Notes under the pieces: model-generated | What the model was told of the DNA's origin: nothing | The model's database searches: none | The model's input: only the letters and a program-made list of their open reading frames with translations | Assembly: GCA_036365515.1 (NCBI GenBank) | Contig: CM070874.1 | Coordinates: forward strand, 61,399,583 to 61,463,582 | Direction: 5' to 3' | Origin: Torymus aiolomorphi | Lineage: Eukaryota > Arthropoda > Insecta > Hymenoptera > Torymidae | Length of the DNA stretch: 64,000 nt | Position numbers and translations under genes: made by a program | Shown: positions 24,301 to 39,300 of the stretch, piece after piece | Layout of the letters: each line of letters begins with the position of its first letter | How positions within the stretch are numbered: position 1 is the stretch's first letter

Positions 24301-27300
24301 GAGTGAAACTGGAATTAGTAATGGAATGGCAGTGGCGTATGGAGAGGAAAGAAAATAATAAAAATAAGTATAATATAAAAAAATGCGAGTGGGATGAGAA
24401 ATACAGTTTTATGGAGATGAGATTTTTTGTAAAAGGAAGTTAAAGTTGAATTATATACTATGCAAGTGAAAAAATTTTCAAACATGAATTTTGTATAAGT
24501 ATATAACGATTAAAAATTAACTGGCACAATATTGATAGCAAATAAAAAGAAATGAAATCAAAGTTTATATCTATATTTATTTTAAATTTAATATAAGGGT
24601 TATTTCTAAACGATTTTAAATGTCATAAATATAAATTGAATGTGTGCAATATTGTTTGATTACAATGTGTTCTGTATATTTGATAATGATAATCAAATTT
24701 GTTGATTCAATGACTTTGTCAAATGATTTCATGTCAATGATATTAGTTACAATGTTTGCAATCATGTAAATTAGATAATAAAGACAGATAAGGATATTAA
24801 ATGGTATGAATGCCTTGAATTACAGCGCATGAAAGATGCTTTTATATGTATTATGTTAGCAATTTCAAATAAGCGTTATATTTTCTCTTTATTCATAAAA
24901 AAAGTTTACGTTTGCAACATCATGGCAACTTTTTTTTTATCTAAAATCTCGTAAGAAAATCTGTTACGTAGCTTTGTTAGCAATTGTGCAATGATAGGAT
25001 GCAGATTTCAAAATATTAAAAGCTTTGCATGTTTGCATGGAATGTTATAAATGTGTTGACCTGGCAAAAAATACTTATATATTCATATTAAAAAAAAACT
25101 TTTTAATTCGCAACTGAAAACGGATGCATATAAACGTATAAAAGAGAAACTCAGTTATAATTTGCATTATTCTTTTATAGCTATAACATTACCAAATTAT
25201 TAAAACACTAATCAAATTTTAAAAAAAGCGAATGCATTATTTATCGCATTTCGTCATCGCATCCATATACGTAGCATCCCAAAAAAGCTTATCTGCAAGT
25301 AGCTATTTTTGAACCGCATCTAGATAAACTACGTAAACAAAGAAAGAAACTCGAAAAATAGGTCGAAACCGATATATAACCTCTCGCGAATCTACAACCG
25401 CTAAATCCAAAAAGCCGCTCCACATATACTTTTGCTCGCAACACGCCGACCGATATTCCATCATAATATGCAGATAAGTATTTTCTATATACCGGAGTGG
25501 CAGTTCCGAAAGGAGGGTAGGGGGGAGGGTAGAGAGAGAGAGTTGACGGAGGCTTACCGTTGGTGAGGGTTGGCTCGCACGCCTCGGAATTCGATGCGAC
25601 AACCCCAAGGCCGATAGCGAGCGCTGCGGCCACGAGGACCGCACACACCGCGATGACCGTCAGGCCGCGCTCCAGCGACGAGCGTCTCTTCCACCATGTC
25701 GGGTTTCTGTTGAATGAAAGAGAGAGAAAAAATGAACGGGGGATTCTCTCAGTTATGCAATCGAATATAAGGTTGATGAGCGTGAAAACAATTTAAAATG
25801 GTGTTTGTATTAAAAGAGTGGAAGAAGGTGATTTTGAGTGTAATTTTTTATATGAATGGTATTTCTTTTATAAAACATAAATTTTTTCGGAAATGTTTGC
25901 ATAAATTTTTTTAATAAATAGGATACAAGGGCAATATAAAAAAGCAATTACAAATGAGTGTTAGAAAAATAAACGTATATCAGAAATACATAATAATAAT
26001 AAAAGAATTCATTATTATTTAAAGTGGGCTTTCGGTTATGGTAGCAGTTATTTTTTAATCGCCTCCCAATTATTTATGTAAAATCGTATAAATTACAATT
26101 TTAAAGTTATAAAACGTAAGCTTGCACTAAAGTCAGCCAACTTTTACAACCGAGATAAGATTATTAGGGTTCTTATAATCTTCGCCTTCTTTTTAACGAC
26201 GAAGAAATTCGCGTTCAACTCAAATCTCGCGTTAAGCCCGTGCGACAAATTACTATCACCGGAACGACTCGCAGTTTATAAATATTCATATGATTTTTAT
26301 CGCGAAGGAAAACTTGCACACTTAACGACGATTGAATAATAATTAACTTGTTTTGATTACACTGTCTCTTTAGCTTTCTAGGATATTTCAAGTCAGTATA
26401 GGTCATTGCTTCTGAAAATAAGTTAATTCAATGTAACAAGACACTTCCATGATAATTTATTGTTTTCAATAGAAAAGCTACCGCAAACATGACTCTTAAA
26501 TAAAACCTATTGTCTAACAATGATGCAAATGCATGTCAGTTAAGTGCTTATAAGTACTACGTTCAACGTATGATTTATCAGCGCTTAAACATTCTAACGA
26601 CAATAAATAACCCTTAAGCACTGGATCACGTGAACGGTTCACTAGAATGAAGTTGTTTCCGTTCTTACTCCTGTTTAATTAACCTATCTTTATTCTTTTT
26701 CTCAAAACGCAAAAATGCTCACATTACTTCATTCCAGTAAAAGTAGTCATTAAGCAAGTTATTAAATGTTACTCTACAAAACTAACATTTACCAACCCCT
26801 CTTATATAATATTGCAAATAATTTAAACTACTGACATCTGATATAGATACCTGTCAAATAACTGTATACGTCACAGTACCACATAACGGCAATGAAAATA
26901 ATCTCCCTTCACGAGCCGAATATTTTATTCCTAATCGATCGCATCTGCCGCTATTTCAAGCGAACTCGGTAGCCTCTCCCGCGAGCGCATCCGACAGTTA
27001 ACTGCCTCTCGCCCGCTCTGCTTCCTATACATACAGACAGCCTCACTCTCACCCTCCGCAAAATTTACGACGCACAAAACGAATTTCGTTCGCCAAGGTG
27101 TGTGCGAGTGCGACGCAGCAGCAGCAGCTACGACGCGACCTTGTCTCGGGCGGATCGATCGATCGTGCCCGTAGGATATAATGTGCACTTTCTTCAACGG
27201 TGGCGCGTGCGCTTATCGCGCATTAGGTATAGAAGAGTCGTAAAAGTCTCGCGGAGCGCGCAGAGAGATCGCATGCCCCGCGCGAGAAGCGCGCGAAATT

Positions 27301-30300
27301 TATGGGGCGGCCGTTTCCGACGCGCGCGCGCGCGAGCTCGTGATGATCGCGAGTGACCTTCTGGAGTGCAGCGAGAGTCGGAAAATTTCGCGTGGTCGGG
27401 TGGTAGGGGATCGTATAATTAAGTTTTCGGGGAACGATAAGGGGGGAAGGTCGACGCTTGAATACTTGAAATTTCTTTAAGGGGTTCAGGTTGATTGTAA
27501 TCTCACTTTTTTAAGATAATACTTCGGTTTTATTGCGATGTAGGTAGGTTCAGTGTCATTGCAGTTACCGATTGGAGTTTTAATTCTGTTATATTTTAAA
27601 TGTGAAATTTATATGTTTAATTAGGGTTTTTCATCAAATTTTAAACTATTACAGATTTGTATTTTTAAAGTGAAAAATATTATGGATGTATTTTGTTGTT
27701 GTATATTTAATCATAAATTCATAAAATAAACTAGAATTGTAACGTTTATATGAGCCATTCTCAGGATTTTCTGCAAAATAGAGGGTCCAAAAACTAAAAT
27801 AAAAAAAATTTTGAGGCACACTTCTGTTATAAGTTTTTTCTCGTTCTGCAGGTCATATAGTACACGAGAAAATTTTCGAACAGTCGAAAACGGTCTTGTG
27901 ACACCGTTTTAGAAAAAAATCTATTTTTCTTATGGAAATTTAAGATGGAAAAAATGGACGAAAAGTAGTCACTGATGATGAGCAAATAGTAAGCTTTTAA
28001 ATGTGCCAACAAATATTCCACAAAAAGCGATTAAAGTAGAAGAAACGAGTTTTAATTTAAGCTTATAAAGATCGTTAAAATCGGTCGGTTCTGTGCAAAG
28101 TTACGTGCAATTGAAAATCGCGAAAAATGACCAAAAATGAGCGATTTTTCCCGAATCCACGTAATTCAATCATTTTTGGTCATTTTTCGCGATTTTCAAA
28201 TGCACGTAACTTTGCGCAGAACCGACTGATTTTAACGATCTTCAGCTTAAATTAAAGCTCGTTTCTTCTACTTTAATCGCTTTTTGTGGAATATTTGTTG
28301 GCACATTTAAAAGCTTACTATTTGCTCATCATCAGTGACTACTTTTCGTCCATTTTTTCCATCTTAAATTTCCATAAGAAAAATAGATTTTTTTCTAAAA
28401 CGGTGTCACAAGACCGTTTTCGACTGTTCGAAAATTTTCTCGTGTACTATATGACCTGCAGAACGAGAAAAAACTTATAACAGAAGTGTGTCTCAAAATT
28501 TTTTAATTTTTTTTACTCTCTTTTTTGCAGAAAATCCTCAGAATTGCTCATATATGTATAAGAATTATTTTATTATTATATATATTTCATTTATCGCAAT
28601 ACTCAGTCTTTCTCTAGCGCATCTTCACTAATTGCATTATATAAAAGCTTAGTGTTACCGGCATTAACATACGCTTCTATTATCTGGACACCGTATACTA
28701 TTGAATCGATTAATAAGCTTGAGGCGATTCAGCATAAGCTTCTCCGACACGTACTTACAGATTTCATGTGCCCATGAACAGATTTGGCCATGATTTCTGC
28801 TCTGTATCTAAATATTTTAATGTACACACAGTCAAATCTGTTCATGATCAATACGATGCCATGTTCATTTTTAAACTTCTTGAGCTTAAATCACTGGAAA
28901 TCAATCTGTAAACAGTCTCTTTCAAGTTAAATCTTATACGTATCCTATTAGAGGTACGCGTGTACTCACAGAAAAAATTTGTTCATTAGCCTCGACATTT
29001 AATTGTTGCACTTTTAGACTTAGAAGATCGTGGAATTTATTACATATTAATTTATCTGAACACCAATCAATATATTATGCGTTTAAACAGTTTACCAAAT
29101 CACATATACTTAAATTTTATTAAATCCTTGCCTCTTAGAGTATCATTCATATCTTCTGTATCATTTTCATTGCGTCGCCTTATATAGCCTGATAGAGTCT
29201 ACATTTTTATATCAAATTGTAAAGGGGTAACTCCCGTTAAAATAAAATAAAATGAAAAAATAAAATATACACTTGACCTTCACTCATAACAAATGAATGT
29301 GCAGCTGAGGATGATGAAACGAGTTAAATACACTTACAGCAGATAGACCGCTATCAGTACCGTAAAAATTAATTTACCCAACTCGACGGCTAATCGGTAC
29401 GACTATAAATACCCGCCGCGCACGCGCTCCGCTTCTCATTACGTCTTGTTCTCTCTCACTTTCCTCCCGACAAAAAATATAGATATATACCCACGCGGCG
29501 AGCGAGATATCGAATCAATCGGCCGTCCGAACTTACGTCAAAGCCACGAACAGCAGCAGAACCGAACAAGTCCGCAGTCTGCGAGTCAGTCGTAAACAGA
29601 CGCGCACGTGAGCCGCTAGGTATATGCACAAGTGCGGATATAAGGACGCGCGCACGTGTGGCGCCCCGCGCTGATGATGGCGCGGGGTTTACGAACCGAT
29701 CAACGTTGCGTAAAAGGCCTGCTGCACACGACACGCGCCGCGTTAGATCGCTAATCGCGCACGACTTTCGTTTTCAAGGCGCGCGGGGGGCTATTGTTTT
29801 ATAGATCGCGAGTCGTTGGCCCGTAATTGAGAAAACCTCACTGAAAAAAATTTCACGTTGTAAGAACTGAAAATACGGCTCTGACAACAGTACTGTTCGG
29901 CTGATTTTCTTTCTGCTGAATTTTATAGATATAGTAAAATTATTCGTACAGTTGTGAGAGCTGTACAAGATACACTGAAAGCACTAATGTATAGAGTTTT
30001 TTGTCGGAGCATTAAATAGGTTATGATTCGCCATGCAAACACATTTTTCATTAAAATAATCTCGATTGATAAGTACACTGATTACAGATGAAATACGCAA
30101 AAGCGGATTGCAAACATGCGGTTGATGTGGCCGGTCTCTTGACTTTTTTAGGTTATAACATGAACATCGGCTTCGCGTTGTAGCGTTGTCAACAAACAAA
30201 TACCGGCGGCAAAACTAAATCGTACTGCTGTCAGAGCTGTACAAGTACATTTCCCGCATCTGACCAATAGTGTCGTTACATTATATAAGTAAATAGCTGC

Positions 30301-33300
30301 TTCAGCCGTCTGTAAGGGTACATGAACACTATAAATAGTGTTAGTACAGCAAATCGAAACTATGGTTTCTACAGCCTAAAATTTTTTTCAGTGCTGTTTC
30401 GATGTTGATGCGTATTATGTGTAAAGTTGCGGTGTTGTAAAAATCATTGAGAAATTTGTTAGCATCGCTTTTAACTATCCAGCTATCGTTTTTTATATAA
30501 GCTTTATGGCGCGATTAGATAAGAGTGTAATCGTTCAGTTATTGGCATTGTTTTGATACAATTGCGTGCTTTCATTCGGAGAGGACCTCGAGGAAAATTT
30601 GTTATCGGACTGAGGAAAGGGTATTGTACTGAAATCAGTAGAAAAATTTGAATTTCTCGTCATAAATTTTATCGCATACGCGCTTATCAAGCAAACGGTG
30701 GCCTTGTCGAATTCAGTTCTCATACATTAACGATACTTTATAAGTATCTTTATAATAATTCACGTGCGGTTATAGAAAATTCATGTCAGTAGTAACATAA
30801 CGAAAAATCACCTAAACCAACCAAAAAAAAAGAAAATGTTATTAAACGAAATGTAATACCAATAAAAATAGAGAAAACTATATTCGACTCACTCCATTCC
30901 ACTGTATACACAACTCCTCCTCCTTCAAAACACAAAGGTGACAAAGAATCGATACTGGCGCGCGCCTCCTACTCGCCATTGGTATCGATCACCGGACGTT
31001 TACCTCATTTGCTCCCAGACAGGCGGCCGGCCAGACGTGCCTGAGAACTATAATCGAGTCTCCCCCACATACATACACGCGACACCGAAGAATTCGCATC
31101 GCGTCCATAATGCATTTGCTCTATCGAGATTTCTCACGTGATAGGGCTTCATTGAAATGGCATAATGCGTTCGCGGCGAGTCCGAGTAGCGGCGCGTGTA
31201 ACTGGGTCGCCGACATAAAATCCGATATACGTTGCTGCTGCTGCGGCGCTCGGATGTTTATCGAGAAACTATGGGTGCGATTGGAAAAAGGCGAATTCAA
31301 TTTCGCGCCGAGAGAAAGAGGTAGGTGCCTATATGACAGCGTAAAAAGAGAAGGGGAGTCGATCGATATGTGCGTATGTAATTCTTAATTGATATTATTG
31401 GCGAGGTGCGAGTGCACGTGGGTATGAGATATAGATATAGGAGAGGGGAGATGTAAAAGTGAAGAATGGCATCCGGCGATTGATGTGTGTGCGCAGCCGC
31501 GTGGTGTCCATTCCGATGGCCGTTCGTTAGTTCGTTCTCGACAGGAATGCGATTAGTCGATAGTCTTATAGATGCGTATAGGTGGCTTTCTCATGATTGT
31601 TTCGCATACACTTTGCAAAATAACGTCTCCGTCAAAGGGCCGTCAATTACCGTTGGTGTTTCATTAATTTACGGTTTGTACATATATATGAGCATCGATT
31701 GGATGACTCTTTTTAAAGTATTTCACTATGCGACTTTCATTTACGAATTAATACAGTTGGAAGAAATGCGCAAGGGGTGATTAACATCGTTGATAATCCT
31801 TTGTAAAAGTCAATGCTAATTTATTACGTGGTTTGTGTGCGTAATCGTAATTGCCGGCTTGGTGGAAGATACAAAAGTCAGCGGTCAGGAATGCGAACGC
31901 AGCCTCGTGAAACTCGTATTTCTTATTAAGTAAGAGACCACCATAATGATGGATAAATTATTGCTTCATAAAATATTGCTAGTTGTACTTAAATACTTTG
32001 TCGCCACTCAACGAATCATGTTTAACATACTTTAAAATATCTTTTATACTCTGCACATACATCACTTCCAACTATACCTACATCGTCGCGCGGTACGAAG
32101 AAAAGCCAACTTGGAAGTTAAGTACAGGCGAAGAAAAGGCAAAAACGCGTCTAAGACGAAGAAAAGCCAGTTTGGGTCCTCCCAAATGAAGAAAAGCCAG
32201 TTTGCGCCCTTCCAGACGAAGAAAAGCCAGTTTGACTTCTCAAACGATAGTAACATTTAGTTGGTATCTTCTAGATAACTTTCAGATAATAAGATAAGAT
32301 AAAGATAAAAAGATAACCAAAAGGATTAAAAATCTTTTAAAAAAGATAAAAAGATAAAAAGATGATGGGTCAAGATAATAAGATAACTAGTAACTCATTA
32401 GATGCAGTCAGTTGGGGGATTTTTCCTCCGCAGGAACGGCGCAAACTGGCTTTTTTTCGTCTGAGACAAGTCAAACTGGCTTTTCTTCGTCTAGAAGGAC
32501 CCAAACTGGCTTTTCTTCGTCTTAGACGCGTTTTTGGCTTTCTTCGCCTGTAACTTCCAAGTTGGCTTTTCTTCGTACCGCGCGACGACATTTCCATATT
32601 AAAAAATTATCTGCATAGAAAAAGCAATCACACTCGCAATCGTATCACACCGTCGGTCAAACTCACTGACGCACCGAATTTAACGCCCTTCTTTGACTGT
32701 TTCGCAACTACATACTGTGTACAGTACACGCGTATACGAAACAATTCCTTTTTCGAGGCACGCGTGATGCGGACGTCATACTTAAACGACGAGAGAACCC
32801 GCATCTGGATTTGCCCGCGTTATAGTTCTGCGTCGGGGTAACGTTTCGAAACTCACGCGCGCGCGCGCGTTTTACACCGCGCCGATCTTTGACTTTCTAA
32901 TGTGGAACGCGCGCGTTCAACAACCGCACTGTGCGTATGCACGCGCTGTGCATAGATAGTCGCGGTTCGATCTCGCGAGAATAAAACGATGAAGCAAAAG
33001 TTACTGTTATGATATAATAGGATATATTGAAAGGTCATAATAACTATTTGGTGATCGATACTATAGCTGATGTGGAAAGTTGCGAAAATGTTCGATTAAG
33101 TTTGGGCAACAAAAGGGAAGCAATGTACATGTATTACAGAAGGAGAAAGTTCTTCTGAATGTACGATCGGTATCTATATAGGATCTATCTATATGTATAA
33201 GGTTAATAAGAATTTCGAATTGGAAAATTTATTTAATTAAGTTTTAATTAAATATTAGATAGAATTTAAGAGTCACTTGCGCGCTATAACGTTGCAGCCG

Positions 33301-36300
33301 AGCGGGGAAAACCCGTGAACAAATTTTCACCTGTAATATCGTTGCACTTTCTGGTGGTCTTCGGAAAGCCCCGCACGAAATAGAGAGTTATAAAGAATTT
33401 ATTTTCGTTTTTTCATCAAAATAACAATATTTGTATTTATCTACGTAATTTCTCCTATACCACAATCCTACCATGTTCCACTACAAACGTAAATTAACGT
33501 ATTATATCTTCATTAAGATATTTAATAAGTGCCACAACCATTTCCCACCATTACGAAATTCCCAGCATTAATCTCGCTACCAATCGTATCGCTGAATTCC
33601 TCTGCGATGCTTCCAAACGCGAAAAGAACGATCCCATACACATACACCTCGGGAATTGCAACCTCATCCCATTGCAAAACTCAATCCCCCGTATCCCCCG
33701 GACCTTCGCGCAGTCAAAAGCGCCTCTCTTTGAGGTCAGTCACACGGGCGCGTATATACGACGCGCCTCGATTTCTATCATGCGCGACAACGATATTAAT
33801 GTCGCCGAGAGTCGGGTTACCGAGATGAGAGTAATATAGGTGCGTATACGCGAGGGAAATCGATGAGCCGAAACGTGTATGTGTGCGTATGTACGAGTCG
33901 CGCGACGCGTATGGAGCGAGGTGTTGGCAGATCGTATATGTATATGGTTTTCACGTGATGCGAGGTGGAAAGGTCGCGTCTTTTAAGTTCTTTTGGAGGT
34001 TTACTTTATCAAGTTAATAAACAACATTTTTTTCTTAAATTTTGAAAATATTAAACGTTTAAAATTTGATGGGCACATCCTTAAAATTCCATACTTATTG
34101 CGTATTAAATTCCTTTTCGCTAAAATAATACTATATAGTACTTTAATCTTTGTTTGGCTAATAAATTTTCAATGATGATTGTCTAAGTAGATTGCACTTG
34201 AAAAACTAAAACCTCGACTTTGTGCGTAACCGTTATAAAATGTCTATCAACTATAATCTCTATATCAAACTTCGCAATAAACCTCGCGCATATATAACTT
34301 GCAAAGCCACTTGCAAACAACGACGCGATACTTCTCCCTCGATATATACGTCTTATTGTTATTTGCGCGTCGCGAGGTCGCTGATCGGACTTGAACGGCG
34401 CGCGGGGCTCTTATACGTTGTTTACTCTCGGCGCCATCCGAAGAGGAGGCATGAAGGAGTCGCAGCAGCGATGCTGCATGTCACGTCCATTTTCGAATTT
34501 GTCACTTTGCCGGTCACGCAAATGCATCGCGCGCCCGCGAGAGAGAGACATATCGAGAGATGAAATATACATTAGGAGAGCGAAAAATTGTCGGCGCTGA
34601 GATAAGAAAGGAGGGTTGGCTGAGATGTTGAAGAGGATCGTCTCTTTTTGAGAAATTAGGGTGAAGATGGAATGATGATGTATAAAGATGATACGTGAGG
34701 GAAACGAATGGTTTCATTAACAAAATGAAATTATGTCTCATAACTATATATGTTAAAAGTTATAACGTTGTATTTCTAATTTATATGTATGATAAATAAA
34801 ACTATGTAAATTTTATTAAAAATGTTATAAAATATCTATGTATGTACATTTTGCTATCATAATCATCATCGCCTAAATCTTATTCAAACAACCTAAAGAC
34901 AAAACTACGACGTTAACGAGAATATATATGCTGCGAAAACATCAATACACGAAACCTAAAATAGACAGCATTTTCTTGGCAAAAAAAACAGGCCATTTAT
35001 CGGACCGAAGGAGATATATATATATACCAACCATGCATTTGAAAGGCAATGAGCCGCCGTCCGTCCGTCTGTCTATCCGCGTCGATACGCGTTACCCAAT
35101 CTACACGTGACACGTTTTCGTTTTTTCTTGTTCGTGCTGCGCGCGAATCTCGAGGAAAAGCATGTCATTCGCCGCGAAACTATGTCGCCGGCGCCTGCTT
35201 CATCCTAATTGCGCCTTCCTTTCGGACCTTTCGTATCACCCTTTATGATGTTTTGCCCGGGACTTTTACTTTCGACGATGCGCCGACGTTATTCGTTTTC
35301 TCTTTGTCGTTAGGTTTCTCCTCTCCCGCGCGGGCTTTATGATGTTGATGAGGCGTATAATTTTTGCGTTAATTGACTCGCAGCGCGCGAGAGTCGCGAG
35401 GAAAGGCGGATGGGAAAGTGTAATTCGGTGCGGGTCTCTCTGCCTGATGCGGTTGTTGAAAGAGGAAGCGTTCGCGCGCGCTGCCGAGAGATGTTGATTG
35501 TTTGCTTTCGGAACTTTTTAATTTTTCTTATTAGTATAAGGAAGGGGACAAAAGTTTTGGTGGTTCAGAGTTTGGTTGATAAATGATATACAATACATTG
35601 TGTAAGGGTACTTATTTATAGTAAAACTTAATTATAATGCTTTTAGTCTTTACATGTCCGTTGGAACTTAATGAAAAGCAGATATGGAAGTTCTAATTTT
35701 TTAAGTGCAGTTGGGTTCAATTATCTTTAGATTAATCTGGAATTCAAAAGAAACTATTGATTTTCCGATTTTAAAAAAGGACGGTGACGGCTCATTACTT
35801 AAACGCGTTATTCTTTCATTTAAAATACTAACAGTGGAATATTTATGCTACTTTTTCAATCATACTTTACTTATAGTTTTAATAAAAATCAATAGCATTA
35901 GACCCGAATGTTCAAACTTATTTATTCAATTATTATTGTAAAAATCATAATAAATTTTTCACTTTAATAGTATTAAACATCCAAACTCTTATCTCCAAAT
36001 ATCAATAAATAATTAATCCAACGATTTAATAAACATAATAGTGACTATAAACTATATAAAACACCTTCAAACAAATTGAAAAATAATGATCACCCTGGCA
36101 GCTCCGCCCCGAACCGCGACTAATTTATTAATCACTCGACGCATCGAGCTCGTACACACGCGCGCGAAATTCAAATCCTCCTCCGAGCGATTAACCATTA
36201 TCTTCGCGTACGGCCTCCTCTCCCTCACAATCATTCACTTCCTCATACACCTCCATTGTTCGTATGTTATACGCGAGATAGATCGAGCGCGCGATAAAGG

Positions 36301-39300
36301 ATTCGGGATTTACATGTGCGCAAGTCTTAAAACTGCGCTTCACGATGCATCACGTTTACGTCTCGCGTCCTACACAGCTGCGACGACCGCGACGTCTCCT
36401 CATTTCCGGGGAATTAAGCGTCGAAATATTCCAAAACTGCCTCTTTCCGCCAATTGGCAGTTATTGGTCAGACGCGACTACGACGCCGGTGGTTGTTAAT
36501 TGTTTTCGTGCGGCGAATTGAATTATACCACGTGTCTTATGCATTAGAGAGACGGGCGATTTGGCATATTCGTGAACGTGGATTTGGCAATCGAGTGTAA
36601 AAATGGAAAAAATCACGTGCTATACGGTGGATTGAACGGTTCTCATAATTAAGAGGAACTATTACTTCAGCACTCTGCTGTAGTGTAGTTTAATAATACA
36701 ATGTGAGGTAATAACTATACGATTAGCTCGGAAATTGATTTGTTTCAGTTCGTATATAATTAGTATTATTAGCATAAAAGAACGTGTCTACAGTGATCGA
36801 CTCGTTTGAGAGGTTAATGTTATCTATGATCCTATAGCTTATACAAATAATTTTTTTTTCTCGAAGCTGATAAATACTAACTTTTTTAATCATCTTACAG
36901 TGTTAGAAATTTTCATTTGGAATTATAATCGCAAAACGTACGTTAATACGGAGAGTACTTCAATTTTCAATTAATCAATGAGATAAGGATATTACACGTT
37001 AATATCAGATAAGAATTTCGCCACGCTGTAGTGCACATATGCAGATATTCTCACGGATAATAGATTCTGCAAATATCGGTACTTCCATTAATAGAAGTGT
37101 TTTCTTTGAACTATTTTCTTCGGGTAGAAAATAAAACTAAAATATTCCAAGTAATTAAAAACAATAAATTGATTAAAATGAATTTCCTATATTTCTTTTA
37201 AATCTTATACTTATTCCTCTCTTCGTTTCAAATGAAAAAAAATGAACCGATACTAATATACGTTTCCCTATTTCGATGAAAAACTTCAGATACTTTAAAA
37301 TTACTTATGCAACCTTTGCCTATCTCCCACATCAATCAACATTGATTCCTATTTCTAATGCAGTACAACCATCACAAACATTCACTCGCGATATAAGTGC
37401 ATATAATCACATCGGTATTACATTCTCATGGACGCTTCCTCTCTTCCTCTCGCTTACTCCAACATTATTCTTCTCTCGAGTGCAGCTGATTTGTTGATTC
37501 CGCTTCCGGCTCGACAATGCGGAATGATAATTGGCCCTCTCTCTTCTTCCCTCTCGCTTGCGGCCCGGAAGCCCGCGATCGGCTCTCAATGAGCTTGCGC
37601 GCGCTGTGATAGCGGCTAGTAACCCAATTTTTGCAGCAGCAGCAGATGCAAACAAAATTACGTCCCCTTTGCCTCGTTTTGATCGCTATTTTATTTATCG
37701 CGAACGCGCGGAGCTTCGCGTGTACATATCACACATGCATATAGTGCACGACGCCGTGTGTTTTATTGGGGCACACGAAACTCGCGTCGTCGTGTTTACT
37801 TGCGGTATTATATCGCGGACGCGACGCGCACTGTATAATGCGAGATTTGTTAGCTTGTCTGACATTTGGGACTTGTATACAGGCAAATAAGGTAAAGTAC
37901 CCAGTACTGGGACAAAGCCAATTTTGAAACTAGTAGTGGGACAATAGTAAAAAAACTATAATAAATGATTAATACGATAGCAGCATTACTTCATTAGCAT
38001 TCTTTATGATGTTAATTATGTAGTCACTTCGTCGTTGTGTTGATTTACTTCTTAAATTAGTGTATAACAAGATATAAATTTTTCGAGGTTAGGTTTCAGA
38101 AGTGCGCATAACGAAAACTTTGTCCCACTTTAGGTGCCTCTTAATTCCCATATCACAGTAGTGGGACACGTTTAAAAGTATAGTCCTACTATTCAAACGG
38201 GCGTCCCACTACTGGTTCCAAATAAGTTACCGGGTCCCACTACACCAGTTGATAGTTATATTTTCTTTTAATGCCATTATTTTAATACACAAACAACGGC
38301 ATTTTTTAAAAATAAACCTTGAGACAGGAGCTATCTGCTGAGGTAATTAGGTTTCACGTATTATGCTTAGTTTTAGTAATAGAAACGATTATAAAAAAAG
38401 TATGGTCAAAACTGTCCCAGTACTGGGTACTTTACCTTATAGGTTTCCATGAGTAAAAGAAAAGGTTACGTTTCGAGTTGTTTGTTTGGGAAAAGTGTCA
38501 CGAAAATTTACCATCTTACGCTCGTTAAGATTATAATATTCCGATGATCGAAAAGACTGATTATCGGGCAGTCGAATATAAATTGCATAACGGAATAGTC
38601 GTAGTTTGGGATCGTAGTTATATCTATTTCATTGGCTCGGAGTTTCTCTAAGTTATGCACATTTAGGCGGAAATGAGCCCGAAACGGTATAATACGTAAC
38701 GCGGGGATTCCCAGCGCTTATTCGGCTATACTTGTCGTGCTCTACAAGTTAAGCTGCGATTACCCTGTAACCTGTAAAATTATGTGCCTGGAAGAATTGC
38801 CGTATAGCATATTAAGTGATCTACTAAATTTCACATAAAAGACATACTATCTACTCGACGAAAATCGTAAAAGAAATACTTTATTTTCTTGCCAAAACAA
38901 TTTATATAAAACTTTCCTATTTCTTACTATTAAAAATGTCAAACCATCAAACATTTCGTCCTGCACTTTCGGCAAACGAGTTGCACCTAGGGTAAGTGAA
39001 GGTATTACTGCGATTTTTCGAAAAAGGTGTACTTTAACTGAAGAATAAAATAACTTTAATACGATTACACCAAAATCTTTCTTTTTCAAATCGTTTAAAA
39101 TGTATTAAAGATCTAGTAAAAAAATGTACGAATCTTGAAAAAATGTATATATAAATTTAATATAAAAAAATAAACGGGTGTGATGATTGCTGGTATTTAT
39201 TGCGAATTGAAGTTATTACTGCGCAGTTATTATTACGACCAAAGGTATTACTGCGAAAGTATTATTGCGGACCGCAATGAATAAATAAATTTCAAATAGA

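Noticed and set aside
27827..28480. Two identical 64-codon frames on opposite strands
   Set aside because: They are the same DNA on the two arms of a palindrome, so identity is expected and gives no evidence for a protein.
32062..32597. Repetitive Lys/Arg-rich frames (KASLGP repeats) on both strands
   Set aside because: They arise from the tandem-repeat arms of a foldback element. Equivalent frames occur on both strands because the arms are inverted.
36086..36499. 137-codon plus-strand reading frame in gene A intron 1
   Set aside because: It overlaps a CpG-rich island, has no recognisable motif, and other frames of the same stretch are equally open.
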